From the NCBI GenBank assembly GCA_019565575.1, contig CP067379.1, forward strand, positions 2,108,001-2,172,000: a stretch of 64,000 bases of DNA. Reading direction: 5' to 3'. Below are positions 1-9,974 of the stretch, in pieces. The position numbers and the translations under genes were made by a program. Within the stretch, counting starts at the first letter, position 1; each line of letters starts with the position of its first letter. The notes beneath the pieces were generated by a model. The model saw nothing but the letters and a program-made list of their open reading frames with translations. It was not told the origin of the DNA and did not search any database. Source of the stretch: Flavobacterium covae. GTDB taxonomy: Bacteria; Bacteroidota; Bacteroidia; Flavobacteriales; Flavobacteriaceae.

Positions 1-558
1 TGGAAAAAAATTAGAATATTAAGAGCTAATAATGGAGGATATAAAATTCAATATGCTGATTTATTAGATAAAGATTTTAAAGAAAAAATAATAGATAAAG
101 ATAGGTCATACAATTTTACTTTTTTCAGCCTATTTAAAGATGAGGTTGTAGTTGTAGAACCTAAAAAGGAATCATGGGATTTATGTTTTACTACTTTCAC
201 TAATTATATTTTATCGGGAGATGATATTGTGACTTATGGGTTTGCAGATTTTGTTATTTCTAATATGAAAGGAGGAGCACAGGTATATGAAGTAAATACA
301 TCGGAATATACTTATGAAAAATTTAAAAAAGAAAATGTAATAGAATCTAATCTTATACCTTCTAAAAAGGATCAAAGGATAATAGGTTCTAATTGGAGGG
401 TAGGAGGATCTCAATTTGGAGGATTACCAAGTATCAAAACAGACCGTTTTTATGTTTTAAAAGATATTGAATCTAATTATTATAAAATAAAATTTCTTAC
501 AATGACTAATGATAAAGGAGAAAGAGGGAATACCAAAATTCAATATTCTTTATTATAA
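1..558 (+). CDS. HmuY-like protein, 5' end outside window
   Basis: The reading frame is open from base 1 to the TAA at 556-558, so the N-terminus lies upstream of the window. The visible 185 residues contain the segment ESWDLCFTT and, near the C-terminus, TDRFYVLKDIESNYYKIKF. Both match the pattern of HmuY-type proteins, beta-rich secreted or surface proteins of Bacteroidota (the founder binds haem). The next gene has the same two landmarks (QSWDFLFTTY and KKKFYVKTLEGDYYRV), so the two look like tandem paralogues. No haem ligands can be assigned. No type IX secretion C-terminal domain follows; the protein ends shortly after the HmuY-like segment. Confidence 0.6.
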   Translation, partial: WKKIRILRANNGGYKIQYADLLDKDFKEKIIDKDRSYNFTFFSLFKDEVVVVEPKKESWDLCFTTFTNYILSGDDIVTYGFADFVISNMKGGAQVYEVNTSEYTYEKFKKENVIESNLIPSKKDQRIIGSNWRVGGSQFGGLPSIKTDRFYVLKDIESNYYKIKFLTMTNDKGERGNTKIQYSLL

Positions 559-734
559 ATTAAAACTTATTTGAAAATACAATTTCAAAGAATAAAATAG
601 AATCATTTCACAGTTGAGATTACGATATGATTTTAATCTTTTATGTTAGAATTACAAACTAAGTATTGATTTTGAGATAGTCTTTTCTTCTAGCTTAAAG
701 AAAAACAACTAGAAAATAATTTAAAACTATATAT

Positions 735-2066
735 ATGAAAACAATAAAACTATTTTTATTGATGATTTTCAATTGGTGTTCTTATACTCAAATAGCTTAT
801 AACCCAATTGTTGAAAAAATTAATTTAGGAAATGATGGAGAAAATAAGGCCTATTATAAGCTAAATTCAGGAGTTATAAAAAATATCAAAAATGAAATTA
901 ATTGGCATCTGGCTTTTCAAATAGATAATGATCGAGGTTTTGGAATTAGAGTTAATACCAGTAGTGTAATATGTACTGTTTATAAAACAGATAAAACGGA
1001 ATTAAGTCAAGTAACGAAAGATAATTATAATTCATTGGCAAGAGGGAATGATAATGAACTCTATAATAGTACTGTAGATTGGAATATAGGGGCACTAAAT
1101 AATGATTATTGGGATGATCAAACCAATCCTCATAAATATTATATAGGTTGGGGAGCTTATGATATAAAGACACATAAGGTTAATGGAAATCGTGTTTTTA
1201 TTATAAAACATTCGACTTTTATAAATGGAGCTTGGAAAGGGAATTATTATAAATTAAAAATTAATTCTCGTTTTAGAAATTATGTCTTTACTTATTCAAA
1301 ATTTGATGGAAATGATTGGGGACCAGAAAAAACAGAAGTAATAAATGATTTAGATTATAGAAATTCAGGAAATAAATTTGTGTATTATAATCTAGAGACT
1401 CATTCTGTTGTGGATGAAGAGCCTCAATCATGGGATTTCTTATTTACGACTTATGATCAAAATTTAAATAAAGCTGAAATTAGACCTAGTGATTATATGT
1501 ATACAGTTACAGGTTGTTTACATAAGTATGGAATTGTTGTAGCAGAAGTTTTAGAAGAAGATCAAATTATTAATTCTAATTTCGAAAATTTAACATATAA
1601 AGAAGATATGAATGTTATTGGCTATGATTGGAAGGAATTTAATTTTGAATTTTATAATCCATCATATACAATGTCTAAAAAGAAATTTTACGTAAAAACG
1701 TTAGAAGGAGATTATTATAGAGTATTTTTGAAATATAAGGTTGTTAATAGATACGAACGAGAAATAGAAATTTATAAACAAAAATTAGAAAAAAAGGTGT
1801 TGTCTAATGAAGAATTTAAAAACGATTCTTTTAATATATATCCTACTGTTTTGACAAATTCAAAAGTAACTATAGAAACACCAGAACCGAGAGCATTTAA
1901 AGAAATTGAAATTTTAAATTCTACAGGTCAGATGGTTTATCATAAAAATATTAATTCAATGGTAAATCAGTTAGAAATAGATTTGCCAGAAAATATAAAC
2001 AAAGGTATTTATATGATAAAAATAAATACAGATAACAAAATTTTTACGACAAGACTTGTTAAGTAA
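735..2066 (+). CDS. HmuY-like secreted protein with type IX secretion C-terminal domain
   Basis: A 443-residue protein with an N-terminal hydrophobic signal peptide (MKTIKLFLLMIFNWCSYTQ). Two HmuY-like stretches are seen around residues 230-250 and 330-345. The last ~75 residues (FNIYPTVLTNSKVTIETPEP onward, GIYMIKI, final RLVK) form a typical type-A sorting domain of the Bacteroidota type IX secretion system. It is therefore probably exported and anchored or released at the outer membrane. It lies 176 bases downstream of a related gene and is followed by a terminator, so it is the last gene of its unit. Ligand unknown. PorX, a known regulator of type IX secretion, is encoded at 27817-29363. 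Confidence 0.65.
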   Translation: MKTIKLFLLMIFNWCSYTQIAYNPIVEKINLGNDGENKAYYKLNSGVIKNIKNEINWHLAFQIDNDRGFGIRVNTSSVICTVYKTDKTELSQVTKDNYNSLARGNDNELYNSTVDWNIGALNNDYWDDQTNPHKYYIGWGAYDIKTHKVNGNRVFIIKHSTFINGAWKGNYYKLKINSRFRNYVFTYSKFDGNDWGPEKTEVINDLDYRNSGNKFVYYNLETHSVVDEEPQSWDFLFTTYDQNLNKAEIRPSDYMYTVTGCLHKYGIVVAEVLEEDQIINSNFENLTYKEDMNVIGYDWKEFNFEFYNPSYTMSKKKFYVKTLEGDYYRVFLKYKVVNRYEREIEIYKQKLEKKVLSNEEFKNDSFNIYPTVLTNSKVTIETPEPRAFKEIEILNSTGQMVYHKNINSMVNQLEIDLPENINKGIYMIKINTDNKIFTTRLVK

Positions 2067-2196
2067 TTTTAATTAAGAAGCCTTAAAGTGAAAAAATAAA
2101 GTGGTTATATGATTATAGAAATGTATTTTTAAGATATGTGTATCTTTACAGTACTAACTATATAATTTTTAAGGTTGTTCAAATATTTTGGTTATG

Positions 2197-2230
2197 AAAA
2201 GGCTGTCCTTAATTTTTTTGGACAGCCTTT
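2197..2230 (+). terminator. Rho-independent terminator-like hairpin
   Basis: AAAGGCTGTCC pairs with GGACAGCCTTT across a short loop rich in T. It lies 130 bases after the HmuY-like gene. The stem sequence GGCTGTCC also occurs at the ends of the IS1182 element and the MITE-like elements in this window, so it may have come from such an element. From here to 2462 I see no gene. Confidence 0.6.
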
Positions 2231-2462
2231 GAAATGATGAATCTTTTAAGTGCCTGTATGAAAGATTGTATTCTTTTATTTAAACCTTAAAGGAGAAACT
2301 ACATAATTTTATCATTGATATCTTTTAAGAGGTAAGAGATGATGAATTATTGTTTTAAATCAATTTACTCTTATATTTGAAAAAAGGCTCAGATTATAAA
2401 ACCCAAGCCTTAACTTTTAACTTACACACTTTGTGGGATAGTGTCGTTTTTTGGAATCTCAA

Positions 2463-3293
2463 TTACTTTGTTTTTTTCATTAAGATTGCTTCGTCTGCAA
2501 ATTTTAGGATTTCAATTTTAGGTTCTCCGTAAATGGCTAATTTACTTTTTCCTGACGCAGATATAGACAATTTACCATTTGTAGATATATCACAATCAGT
2601 ATATCCTTCAACGGTTAATGTAGTACTTTTTGAAGCTAGATTTTTTCCTTCGTATTTAGTATTATTGTCTAATCGTAGTTTTAGTTCATTTGTATCTCCT
2701 TCTATAGCTGCTGAGGATTTTTGATACATATCTATTTTTAAAGTATTAGCATTTATTAAAGCTTTTAAATCAGCATTTTTACTCATTTCTACAATTGCAT
2801 TGGTTCCTTTGTAGTTTAATTCTATTTTAGATTTGTCATTACTGATTAAAGTAAAATTAGGAATTGTGGCATTTATTGATACTTTTGAATAGTCTAATGC
2901 TTTAAGTGTGAGTTTTTTTACATTTAAATCATTAAAGGCGTTGAGTTTTGCATGATGTTTAACGTTAATTAGTTTTAAGCTATCAGTATAAAATACACGA
3001 ACATCAATTTTTTTATAAGTAGCTATTTCTTTGTTGGTATTAAGGCGTAACGTTTTTCCATAAATCTTACGATCTATAACATCATGTAAATTATCATCAG
3101 CTTCAATTTCAATTGCATTTTTGTCAGCTTTTATTAAATAAACCTCTAAGTTATCTTCTATTTCAATTTCTTCAAACACTTCCGTTCCATATTTTTCAGT
3201 TTTCACCATTTTGGTTCCCTTAATCCTTTCTTTGTTTTGAGAGAAAGCAAGGGTTGTCATAAGGCTAATAAATAATAAGCTAATTTTTTTCAT
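2463..3293 (-). CDS. GIN-domain (DUF2807) secreted protein
   Basis: A 276-residue protein starting at MKKISLLFISLMTTLAFSQ, a clear signal peptide; an upstream in-frame ATG would add 14 residues in front of it and is rejected. The rest has the repetitive short beta-strand pattern of the putative auto-transporter adhesin head GIN domain (DUF2807), with alternating charged and hydrophobic residues such as VYLIKADKNAIEIEADDN. Such proteins form right-handed beta-helices in the periplasm or on the surface; function unknown. The next leftward gene upstream (3413-4151) is a second GIN protein, and a PspC/PadR pair lies further upstream, a combination common in Flavobacteria. Confidence 0.75.
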   Translation of the reverse strand: MKKISLLFISLMTTLAFSQNKERIKGTKMVKTEKYGTEVFEEIEIEDNLEVYLIKADKNAIEIEADDNLHDVIDRKIYGKTLRLNTNKEIATYKKIDVRVFYTDSLKLINVKHHAKLNAFNDLNVKKLTLKALDYSKVSINATIPNFTLISNDKSKIELNYKGTNAIVEMSKNADLKALINANTLKIDMYQKSSAAIEGDTNELKLRLDNNTKYEGKNLASKSTTLTVEGYTDCDISTNGKLSISASGKSKLAIYGEPKIEILKFADEAILMKKTK

Positions 3294-3412
3294 TTTTGTA
3301 GAATTTGGTAAAATACAAATATAAAAAAAAATCATTCTGATCTAAGGAATGATTTTTAAGGTTAACTACTTCTATTTATTGACTTTTTAAAAAGTACAGA
3401 AGAGATTATAAG

Positions 3413-4151
3413 TTATTGTTTTTCAATTGTTCCTTCCAGAAGAATCATTTAAATTTTTTATTTTGGGAGATCCAGCATAATAAATACTACTACTACTAGA
3501 AGCGTCTGCATGTAATGAAATTAGAGGATGAACTCGTATTTCACTACTACTAGAGCTATTTGCAATAATATCATTAGCAAGTAAATTACGAGCATTTACA
3601 GTACTACTACTAGATGAATCAATGGTAAGTTTTATTGCTTTACCCGAAACCGTTATTGTACTACTACTACTAGCATCTATTGTTATTTTTTCAGATTCTA
3701 TTAAAGCTGTTAGATCAGCGCTACTATCTGTAATTAACTTAATATTATTGCTTTTTATGATGCCTTTTGTTTTTAATTCAGCAGCACTAGAAGCTTCCAA
3801 TTCTTCAATAAAAGGGAGTGTTATATGAATTTTATTTGCTTTGATATTAATGTAGTTCCCATTTTCAGAACTTATTTTTAGCGTGTTATCTTCTATTTCG
3901 GTTAGTATATCATCATATATATTCTGATCCGCTTCTACCATTACTTTAAAGTTAGGACCTTGTGTTATTTCGCATTTTAAACCTTCTGAAATAGATATTT
4001 TATTAAACCCTCTTAATTGTCTATCTTTTATTATGACTTTACCATTGCCTTTTATAGATTTTTTATTAATGTTTAAATTACAAGAACCAAAGATGAAAGC
4101 AATTATAAAGGTTACGATTATTTTGGCTAGATGAATCATAAGTTTTATCAT
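3413..4151 (-). CDS. GIN-domain (DUF2807) lipoprotein, frameshifted near its C-terminus
   Basis: The protein begins with a hydrophobic segment and a lipobox-like FGSC near residue 24, so it is probably a lipoprotein. It continues as a GIN/DUF2807 domain with striking runs of four or five serines (DASSSST, DSSSSST, NSSSSSE, DASSSSS) about 20 residues apart, consistent with serine ladders in a beta-helix. As written the frame ends ...NDSSGRNN at 3423. The C-terminal sequence carries CTTCCAG (plus strand 3433-3439). Removing the extra C restores ...NDSSEGTIEKQ and a stop at 3413, the same error pattern seen in seven other genes here. The start could be either of two nearby ATGs. Confidence 0.72.
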
Positions 4152-4354
4152 AATGTTATTTTGTTTTTATAATTTTTTATCAAAGAAAAAGGGAGAATTA
4201 TTATTGAAAAACAGATATTAATTTAAGATAGAAATAATCTTGTATTTTGTAAATAAAAATACAATCTTTATATTTCCATGTTATAGAATTATTTAATTTT
4301 CTAATATTTTCCCTACGAGCATAATCAATTTTATACAATTTCAGTCTTTTGAAT

Positions 4355-6088
4355 TTAGTTGGTTTTAATGATGATACCGTCTTTACTTATTTTTAATTCT
4401 TTAATATCTTGAGTATTTGTAATAGTAGTATCTTTTTTTATTTGTAAACCATTTCCGTTTAAAATGACAGTTGCATCATCATTTAGTTCATCTTCTTGAT
4501 CTTCATCGTCTAATAGATTCCTTGGGCAATTTTTACATCTTATTTTATTTTCCTCCACTTCATATATATAGTCATTAGAAGAAGTATAAAATCTAAAGTA
4601 ATCCCCACTTGTTATATCGTAATGTTTTAAAGAACTATCAGGTTTTATATACATTCCTTTAGGAACAAATAAAAAAATTCTAACTTGATGATCTCGAAAT
4701 TTATATTTTGGATCTATTAAAAAATAGTTTTCAAGACTCAAAAGATGAGGATTAGCATCGTCATTTCTGAATTTATATCCTATTCTATTCGCATTTTTTC
4801 GAGCTTCCGATAAAGTTTTACCTTTGGCAGTATACTCAATTTGTATATAAGGTTTTGTTTCATCAGTAGGCATTAATTCTAATTCAATATTGTTAGAGTA
4901 AATATATTCATGACCTAAAGAATCTTGTACTAGTTCAAAGTCTGTTCTATCATTTACATCTTTAGAAAAATACTCATTGTTTTTAAATTTAATAGTTAAG
5001 GTATCGTTTGTCTTAAAATTTTGATTTAAATAACTTTTGTAAACAACCTTGTTTTCATACGCGAATTCACTAGAAGTTATAATTCCTAAAGTAATAAGAC
5101 CTATGATAGAGCTTAACCAAATAGCCGATAAAGTTAGTTTGGCAACATTTCCTATAGAGTTAATAGTAGGAATTAATATTTTTAATCCTAAAATTAATAA
5201 GCAAAAAAAGGGAATAGCTACAGTAAAAAAGGATACTAAACAAATGATCCACAATGATGTACTTGTATAATTAAATGATTCAAAATACTCAATCCAAGGC
5301 AACTTCATAAAAGAAGTAGATCCTAAAGTAAAAATCCAATTAATAATCCAATAATAGTAATCCCGCCAGTAAATACCATCATGGCACCTATAAATTTAGA
5401 AAATACTTTCATGATGTTTACAATAATATCACCTAAAGTACTTCCTACTCTTTGTGCTCCTGATTTTACGTTTTCTCCCATTTGGGTATAATTAGCCCTT
5501 TGAAATTTTTCTGAAACAGATTCAAATTCCTCTTTTACTTTTTTCTCAATATTTGAAATAGTAATAGGTTCTCCTTTCATTTCTAGTTTTTCAGAAGTGC
5601 TTATAGCTTCCAGGAGTAACTAACCATAAGATGATGTAAGCTAATAAGCCTATACCAAAACCAGCAAAAACTAGTAAGGTTAAAGCAATTCTAATCCATA
5701 CGGGATCTATTCCAAAATAATGCCCCAAACCAGAACAAACTCCCGCAATCACAGCTGTTTCTTTGTCTCTGTATAATTTTTTAGTTTTTTCAGTATGAGT
5801 ATAATTAGGGCTAATAAGAGGTTCTTCTTCTATTTTATAATCTTCAGGTTGCCCCATAATAGTAATCACATCATCTATATCATTTAAACTTAAAACTTGT
5901 TTATTACTGCCTAGTTTTTCAGAAAAAAGTTCTGCAATTCTACTCTCAATATCATTCATAATTTCATCTCGTCCTTCAATAGAAAGCGAGTTACGTATAG
6001 CGTTGAAATATCTATTTAATTTTTGATACGCATCTTCATCAATGTGGAAGAAGAAACCACCTAAATTCATATTTACTGTCTTGTTCAT
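4355..6088 (-). CDS. PspC-domain membrane protein, interrupted by two single-base frameshifts
   Basis: Three adjacent frames make one protein of about 578 residues. The first (5591-6088) has an N-terminal HAAS-like segment (MNKTVNMNLGGFFFHIDEDA) and a PspC domain with VCSGLGHYFGIDPVWIRI and a membrane helix. The second (5323-5580) has an amphipathic stretch and a membrane helix. The third (4355-5308) has two more membrane helices and a large soluble domain. The first junction is CTTCCAG at 5607-5613; removing one base joins VTPEAISTSEKLEMKGEP. The second is a T-run one base short near 5331 (minus strand), giving IGFFTLGSTSFMKLP. PspC proteins sense envelope stress. It lies 5 bases downstream of a PadR regulator, with which it is probably co-transcribed. 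Confidence 0.75.
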
Positions 6089-6093
6089 AAGTC

Positions 6094-6423
6094 TTAGTTT
6101 TGTGATGTTATAGTGTTTACTGCACCCGCAAGTTCATTCCAGGTTATGCTTAGTTCTTTTAAAAAATTTTTACCCTCTTCTGTTAAACCATAATATTTTC
6201 TTGGTGGTCCTGAGGTAGATTCTTCCCATCGGTAAGTTAACAAACCATCATTCTTTAGTCTTGTTAATAATGGATATACGGTACCTTCTACTACCAGTAA
6301 TTTGGCATTTTTCAATGTATCTAGGATTTCGGAGGTATAAGCATCCTGTTCTTTTAATACAGACAAGATGCAAAACTCTAAAACTCCTTTGCGCATCTGA
6401 GCTTTTGTATTCTCAATGTTCAT
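6094..6423 (-). CDS. PadR-family transcriptional regulator
   Basis: A 109-residue winged-helix protein. The core has EFCILSVLKEQDAYTSEILDTL, then VVEGTVYPLLTRLKNDGLLTYRWEES and GPPRKYYGLTEEG, the standard PadR recognition helix and wing. PadR proteins repress transcription and are released by stress or small molecules. It is the first gene of a leftward pair with the PspC-domain protein (5-base gap) and probably regulates that unit. A (TTGA)9 microsatellite lies 33 bases upstream of its start codon in the presumed promoter. Confidence 0.88.
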   Translation of the reverse strand: MNIENTKAQMRKGVLEFCILSVLKEQDAYTSEILDTLKNAKLLVVEGTVYPLLTRLKNDGLLTYRWEESTSGPPRKYYGLTEEGKNFLKELSITWNELAGAVNTITSQN

Positions 6424-6454
6424 AAGATTCCTTTTTTGTTGTTAAACTGTTCAT

Positions 6455-6493
<39 letters not shown>

Positions 6494-6498
6494 ACTTT

Positions 6499-6981
6499 TT
6501 ATTTTATTGGTTGATGATTATAGCTATAAATTCTTTTCATTTTCCATAGATTGTTTTCAAGTAGCCAAAGATGTATAAACTTAGCTTTTCCATCAGCATA
6601 CTCTCTATTTTGATTTATTGTTAGTAAAAAAATATGTTCTCCACTATGTATAAGACCATAAGGCTTTTCCTGATTATATAATATAGAAAAATGTTCTGTC
6701 CCTTTAACTAACTCTCGCCTTATTTTATAATTATTATTTGAACATAAATTATTCTTAATAGAACTTACTAAATTTTCTTTTCCTAATGTTATACCTCCTT
6801 TGTCATGATAAAATTCTATATCATCATAAATATATTGTGCTATATTTATTGTGTTACAAGAATTATAACTTTTCCAAAATTCAGTGTCTAAAGTTTGTAT
6901 TTCTTGTATAATTTCCTTATCTGATTGAGAAAAACAAGAAAAACTTAAAAGACTAAAAAAAATAAACTCTCTTATCTTCAT
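6499..6981 (-). CDS. Secreted DUF4440/NTF2-like protein
   Basis: A 160-residue protein with signal peptide MKIREFIFFSLLSFSCFSQ. The body (IQTLDTEFWKSYNSCN, ...YIYDDIEFYHDKGGITLGKENL..., ending FIHLWLLENNLWKMKRIYSYNHQP) has the length and pattern of the cone-shaped SnoaL/DUF4440 fold. The biochemical role is unknown. Its start codon abuts the stop of the upstream DUF4870 gene, so the two are probably co-transcribed leftward. Confidence 0.6.
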   Translation of the reverse strand: MKIREFIFFSLLSFSCFSQSDKEIIQEIQTLDTEFWKSYNSCNTINIAQYIYDDIEFYHDKGGITLGKENLVSSIKNNLCSNNNYKIRRELVKGTEHFSILYNQEKPYGLIHSGEHIFLLTINQNREYADGKAKFIHLWLLENNLWKMKRIYSYNHQPIK

Positions 6982-7444
6982 TATTTAAAAAAGTTGATAG
7001 TTATAGGATATTTAAAATAAGCTCCTTCTTCAGCTTTAATCGCCCCATATATTATATAAAATAATTCTATTATTTTTAATAATATAGTAAGACCAAGAAG
7101 AATCAAACCAAATACACCTATAGTTGATAGATTTAAAAAATCTAAGTCTTCAAATATTATATCTCCCCTTTCTATTTCTTTCCAAGAAAAATTACTTAAT
7201 ATACTCCCTATTATACAAGGAATAGAAATCATAATCATTACAATCGTGTAAACTAAAATACTGAGTTGAAAATTGATGATTTGTTTACCATGAAAATTAA
7301 CGAAAAAAGAATTTTTTTTCTTGAAGTCCATAAAATAACAGGAATAATATAATTTCCTAAAGGAAAAATAAATTTAGCAAAAGCACTCAAATGTGTAATT
7401 GAAGCATAGTTTTTTTCTTGTTTTGTAATTGGTAATGTTTCCAT
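6981..7444 (-). CDS. DUF4870 (Tic20-like) small membrane protein, frameshifted
   Basis: Two overlapping frames join into one ~154-residue protein. The N-terminal part is METLPITKQEKNYASITHLS with a first helix FAKFIFPLGNYIIPVILWTS. The C-terminal part has SFFVNFHGKQIINFQLSI, two further membrane helices and a short basic tail. The pattern 'HL...FIFPLGNYIIP...KQIINFQLS' is characteristic of DUF4870. The break is in an A-run (T-run on the plus strand near 7314-7321) that is one base short. Function unknown. Confidence 0.7.
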
Positions 7445-7617
7445 AAATATAATTTTTGATTGATGATGTTTTATATAGTTGTTTGATAAAGCTAATACTT
7501 TTTTAAACTTATTAATTTCTTATACAAAGATAATGTAAAAAAAGGTACTATGTAAAACAAAGTAGTTTAATTTAACAAAAAATTAACATTTTAAAAAACT
7601 AGGCACGCATAGTATTT

Positions 7618-7645
7618 TTTGTAGATTAGCCAAATCATAGCTTTG
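7618..7645 (+). promoter_or_regulatory. Bacteroidota-type promoter for the DUF4442 gene
   Basis: TTTG at 7618-7621 and TAGCTTTG at 7638-7645 match the -33 and -7 consensus (TAnnTTTG), although the 16-base spacer is short. The 180 bases further upstream hold no gene. Confidence 0.45.
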
Positions 7646-7708
7646 TATTAAGTGTATTTTATTTAAATTAAACAAGTCAAAAACATAATATTATAAATTA
7701 AAATAAAT

Positions 7709-8164
7709 ATGAAATTTACACCAACTAAATTAAATTTATTTCTTTTCTTTAAATTACCTTCAGCTTTTTGGAGTGGTGTTAGAGTTAAAACTATAGAAGA
7801 TTATGTATGTCAAGCAACCGTTAAGCATAGATGGGTTAATCAAAATCCATTTAATTCTATGTATTTTGCAGTTCAAGCCATGGCAGCAGAGCTAACAACA
7901 GGGGCTTTAGTGATGAAGCAAATTAAAGAAAGCGGTAGAAATATTTCAATGTTAGTAGCAAATAATAAAGGAACTTTTACCAAAAAAGCTACTGGTAGAA
8001 TTACATTTACTTGTAATGATGGACGTTTGATTGAAGAAGCAATAAAAAATACAATTGCTACAGGAGAAGGACAAACTTTTTGGATGAAGTCTATTGGTAC
8101 AGATCAAAAAGGAGACCAGGTTTCTGTTATGGATTTTGAATGGACAGTTCGTGTAAAGAAATAA
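7709..8164 (+). CDS. DUF4442 hotdog-fold protein
   Basis: A 151-residue soluble protein. The segments LPSAFWSGVRVKTIEDYVCQ, HRWVNQNPFNSMYFAVQAMAAELTTG and ISMLVANNKGTFTKKATGR are the conserved parts of DUF4442, a family of the thioesterase hotdog fold. The substrate is not known; members are often thought to act on acyl-CoA. It is followed 76 bases later by a same-strand oxidoreductase gene. The start is the first ATG after the promoter-like element. Confidence 0.75.
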   Translation: MKFTPTKLNLFLFFKLPSAFWSGVRVKTIEDYVCQATVKHRWVNQNPFNSMYFAVQAMAAELTTGALVMKQIKESGRNISMLVANNKGTFTKKATGRITFTCNDGRLIEEAIKNTIATGEGQTFWMKSIGTDQKGDQVSVMDFEWTVRVKK

Positions 8165-8240
8165 TATTCTAAATAGTTAAACTAATGCTAAATAAGATAA
8201 AGTACATTTTTTCTGTCGTTAAATTTGTATAAAAAAGATA

Positions 8241-9146
8241 GTGAAAGTTTTAGTTACAGGAGCTACAGGTTTAGTAGGTAAAGAAATTATAAAGATTTTG
8301 CATGAAAAGGATATTTTTGTGCATTATCTGACCACTTCTAAAGATAAGTTAATACATTCTAATAAAACAAAAGGATTTTATTGGAATCCTCGAAAAGGTA
8401 AAATAGATTTAGCTTGTATAGAAGGAGTGGATTCCATAATTCATTTAGCAGGAGCTTCCATAAGTAAAAGATGGACATCAGGGTATAAACAAGAAATAAT
8501 AAACAGCCGTGTAATTCCTATGCAAATATTATATGAGCTTTTGCAAAATACCCCAAATCAAGTAAAAAACATAATTTCAGCTTCTGCTATAGGTGTCTAC
8601 CCATCTTCTGTAGAAAAATATTATACAGAAGATTTTTTAGATTTTGATGATTCCTTTTTGTCTAATGTAGTAAAAAAATGGGAAGAAAGCATAGACAACT
8701 TTGCAGAGTTAGGAATACAAGTATGTAAGTTAAGAATTGGTTTAGTTTTGTCTCAAAAAGGAGGCGTATTACCTAAAATTCTTAATCCCTTACAAGCAGG
8801 TTTAGGACTCCTGTTTGGGTCAGGACAGCAATGGCAATCTTGGATACATATAGAAGATTTAGCAAAATTGTTTGTTTTTGCACTAGATTTTCAATTACAA
8901 GGAGTTTATAACGCAGTAGCACCAGATCCAGTTACACACAAAGAGTTTATTTTTAGTTTAACAAAAATTAAAGAACCTCCCCTTATTGTACTTACCTTAC
9001 CCAAATTATTAATGAAATTAATTCTAGGTGAAAAGCACGTGTTGTTATATGATTCGCAACGTGTATCATCGGCAAAAATTGAACAAAAAGGATTTCAATT
9101 TCAGTATACTAATCTAGAGGAGGCATTGGGTAATTTATTAAAATAA
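8241..9146 (+). CDS. TIGR01777-family NAD(P)-dependent epimerase/oxidoreductase
   Basis: A 301-residue short-chain dehydrogenase/epimerase-like protein with N-terminal VLVTGATGLVGKEI (Rossmann glycine motif), GFYWNPRKGKID, VDSIIHLAGASISKRWT, SASAIGVYPSS and IHIEDLAKLFVFAL, the marks of the TIGR01777 (YfcH/SulA) family. The substrate is unknown. The start codon is GTG at 8241, read from the position of the glycine motif. The gene is convergent with the yceI-like gene. Confidence 0.82.
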   Translation: MKVLVTGATGLVGKEIIKILHEKDIFVHYLTTSKDKLIHSNKTKGFYWNPRKGKIDLACIEGVDSIIHLAGASISKRWTSGYKQEIINSRVIPMQILYELLQNTPNQVKNIISASAIGVYPSSVEKYYTEDFLDFDDSFLSNVVKKWEESIDNFAELGIQVCKLRIGLVLSQKGGVLPKILNPLQAGLGLLFGSGQQWQSWIHIEDLAKLFVFALDFQLQGVYNAVAPDPVTHKEFIFSLTKIKEPPLIVLTLPKLLMKLILGEKHVLLYDSQRVSSAKIEQKGFQFQYTNLEEALGNLLK

Positions 9147-9165
9147 TCTTAGTAGCAGGTTTAGT

Positions 9166-9831
9166 CTAATTTATTTTTCTAGCTACTATATTTACCTGTA
9201 TCTGAATGTAATCACTTATAAAATCATCTTTTAAGTTATTAAAAATACCGTTTGATCCATGACAAACATTCCAATATGTCCTATTTAATTGTAATGTGTC
9301 ACTTTTTAGATTCATTTGATTATTATGAAAACTAATTTTTGCAGGAAAATTAACAGACTTAGTGATGCCTTTAATTGTTAAATTTCCATAGATTATGGTT
9401 TTGTTTTTCTTTAACTCAGAACTAGTAATTCTAAAATCAGAAATAGGAAATTTAGAAACATTAAAAAAATGATCCTTAATGTTTTTATTAGTAAACCCTT
9501 TCAGATAGTTTTCTAGCTTATTTTTGTCTTTTTTATTCTTTAAATCCGTTACCGTTATAGAATTCATATTCATATAAAAACGACCTAAAGCAATAGAATC
9601 TAGATTGTATATAAAAATACCTTCTTTTAATTTTAAGAAACCAGTATGTTTTTTAGAAGGTTTAAAGCCACCCCAATAAATTATAGAACTTAATGTGTCT
9701 ACTTCATATTTTGTTCCTTTTACTTGAGGTAAATGAGTTAGATAACTGTTATGAATCTCTGTGCTTTCCTTTTTACAAGAATTAAATAGAAAAATGACAA
9801 ACAAAGAAAAAAAGAAGAGTAACTTTTTCAT
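9166..9831 (-). CDS. YceI-family lipoprotein
   Basis: A 221-residue protein with signal peptide and lipobox (FLFNSCKKE near residue 18). The body contains YEVDTLSSIIYWGGFKPSKKHTG, FYMNMNSITVTDL, a run on the DHFFNVSKFPISDF motif, IYGNLTIKGITKSVNFPAKI, and a C-terminal beta strand, which is the YceI lipocalin-like fold that binds isoprenoid chains. It is probably exposed at the outer membrane or in the periplasm. It is longer than the classical YceI by a short N-terminal spacer. Confidence 0.8.
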   Translation of the reverse strand: MKKLLFFFSLFVIFLFNSCKKESTEIHNSYLTHLPQVKGTKYEVDTLSSIIYWGGFKPSKKHTGFLKLKEGIFIYNLDSIALGRFYMNMNSITVTDLKNKKDKNKLENYLKGFTNKNIKDHFFNVSKFPISDFRITSSELKKNKTIIYGNLTIKGITKSVNFPAKISFHNNQMNLKSDTLQLNRTYWNVCHGSNGIFNNLKDDFISDYIQIQVNIVARKIN

Positions 9832-9914
9832 GGTGATTAAAGTGTTGATTATTAGTTACTAATTTACAAAAAGCCTTTTTTATTTACAATTTAAATAAAG
9901 ATAAAAAGTGACAA

Positions 9915-9947
9915 TTTGGCATTTTTAATTTTTTGGCAATACTTTTG
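9915..9947 (+). promoter_or_regulatory. Promoter of grpE-dnaJ
   Basis: TTTG at 9915-9918 and TACTTTTG at 9940-9947 with a 21-base spacer, a good Bacteroidota promoter, 27 bases upstream of the grpE start. It shows that the upstream in-frame ATG at 9933 lies inside the promoter and is not used. Confidence 0.7.
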
Positions 9948-9974
9948 CAATCGCAATTAAAAAAAGACAAGATA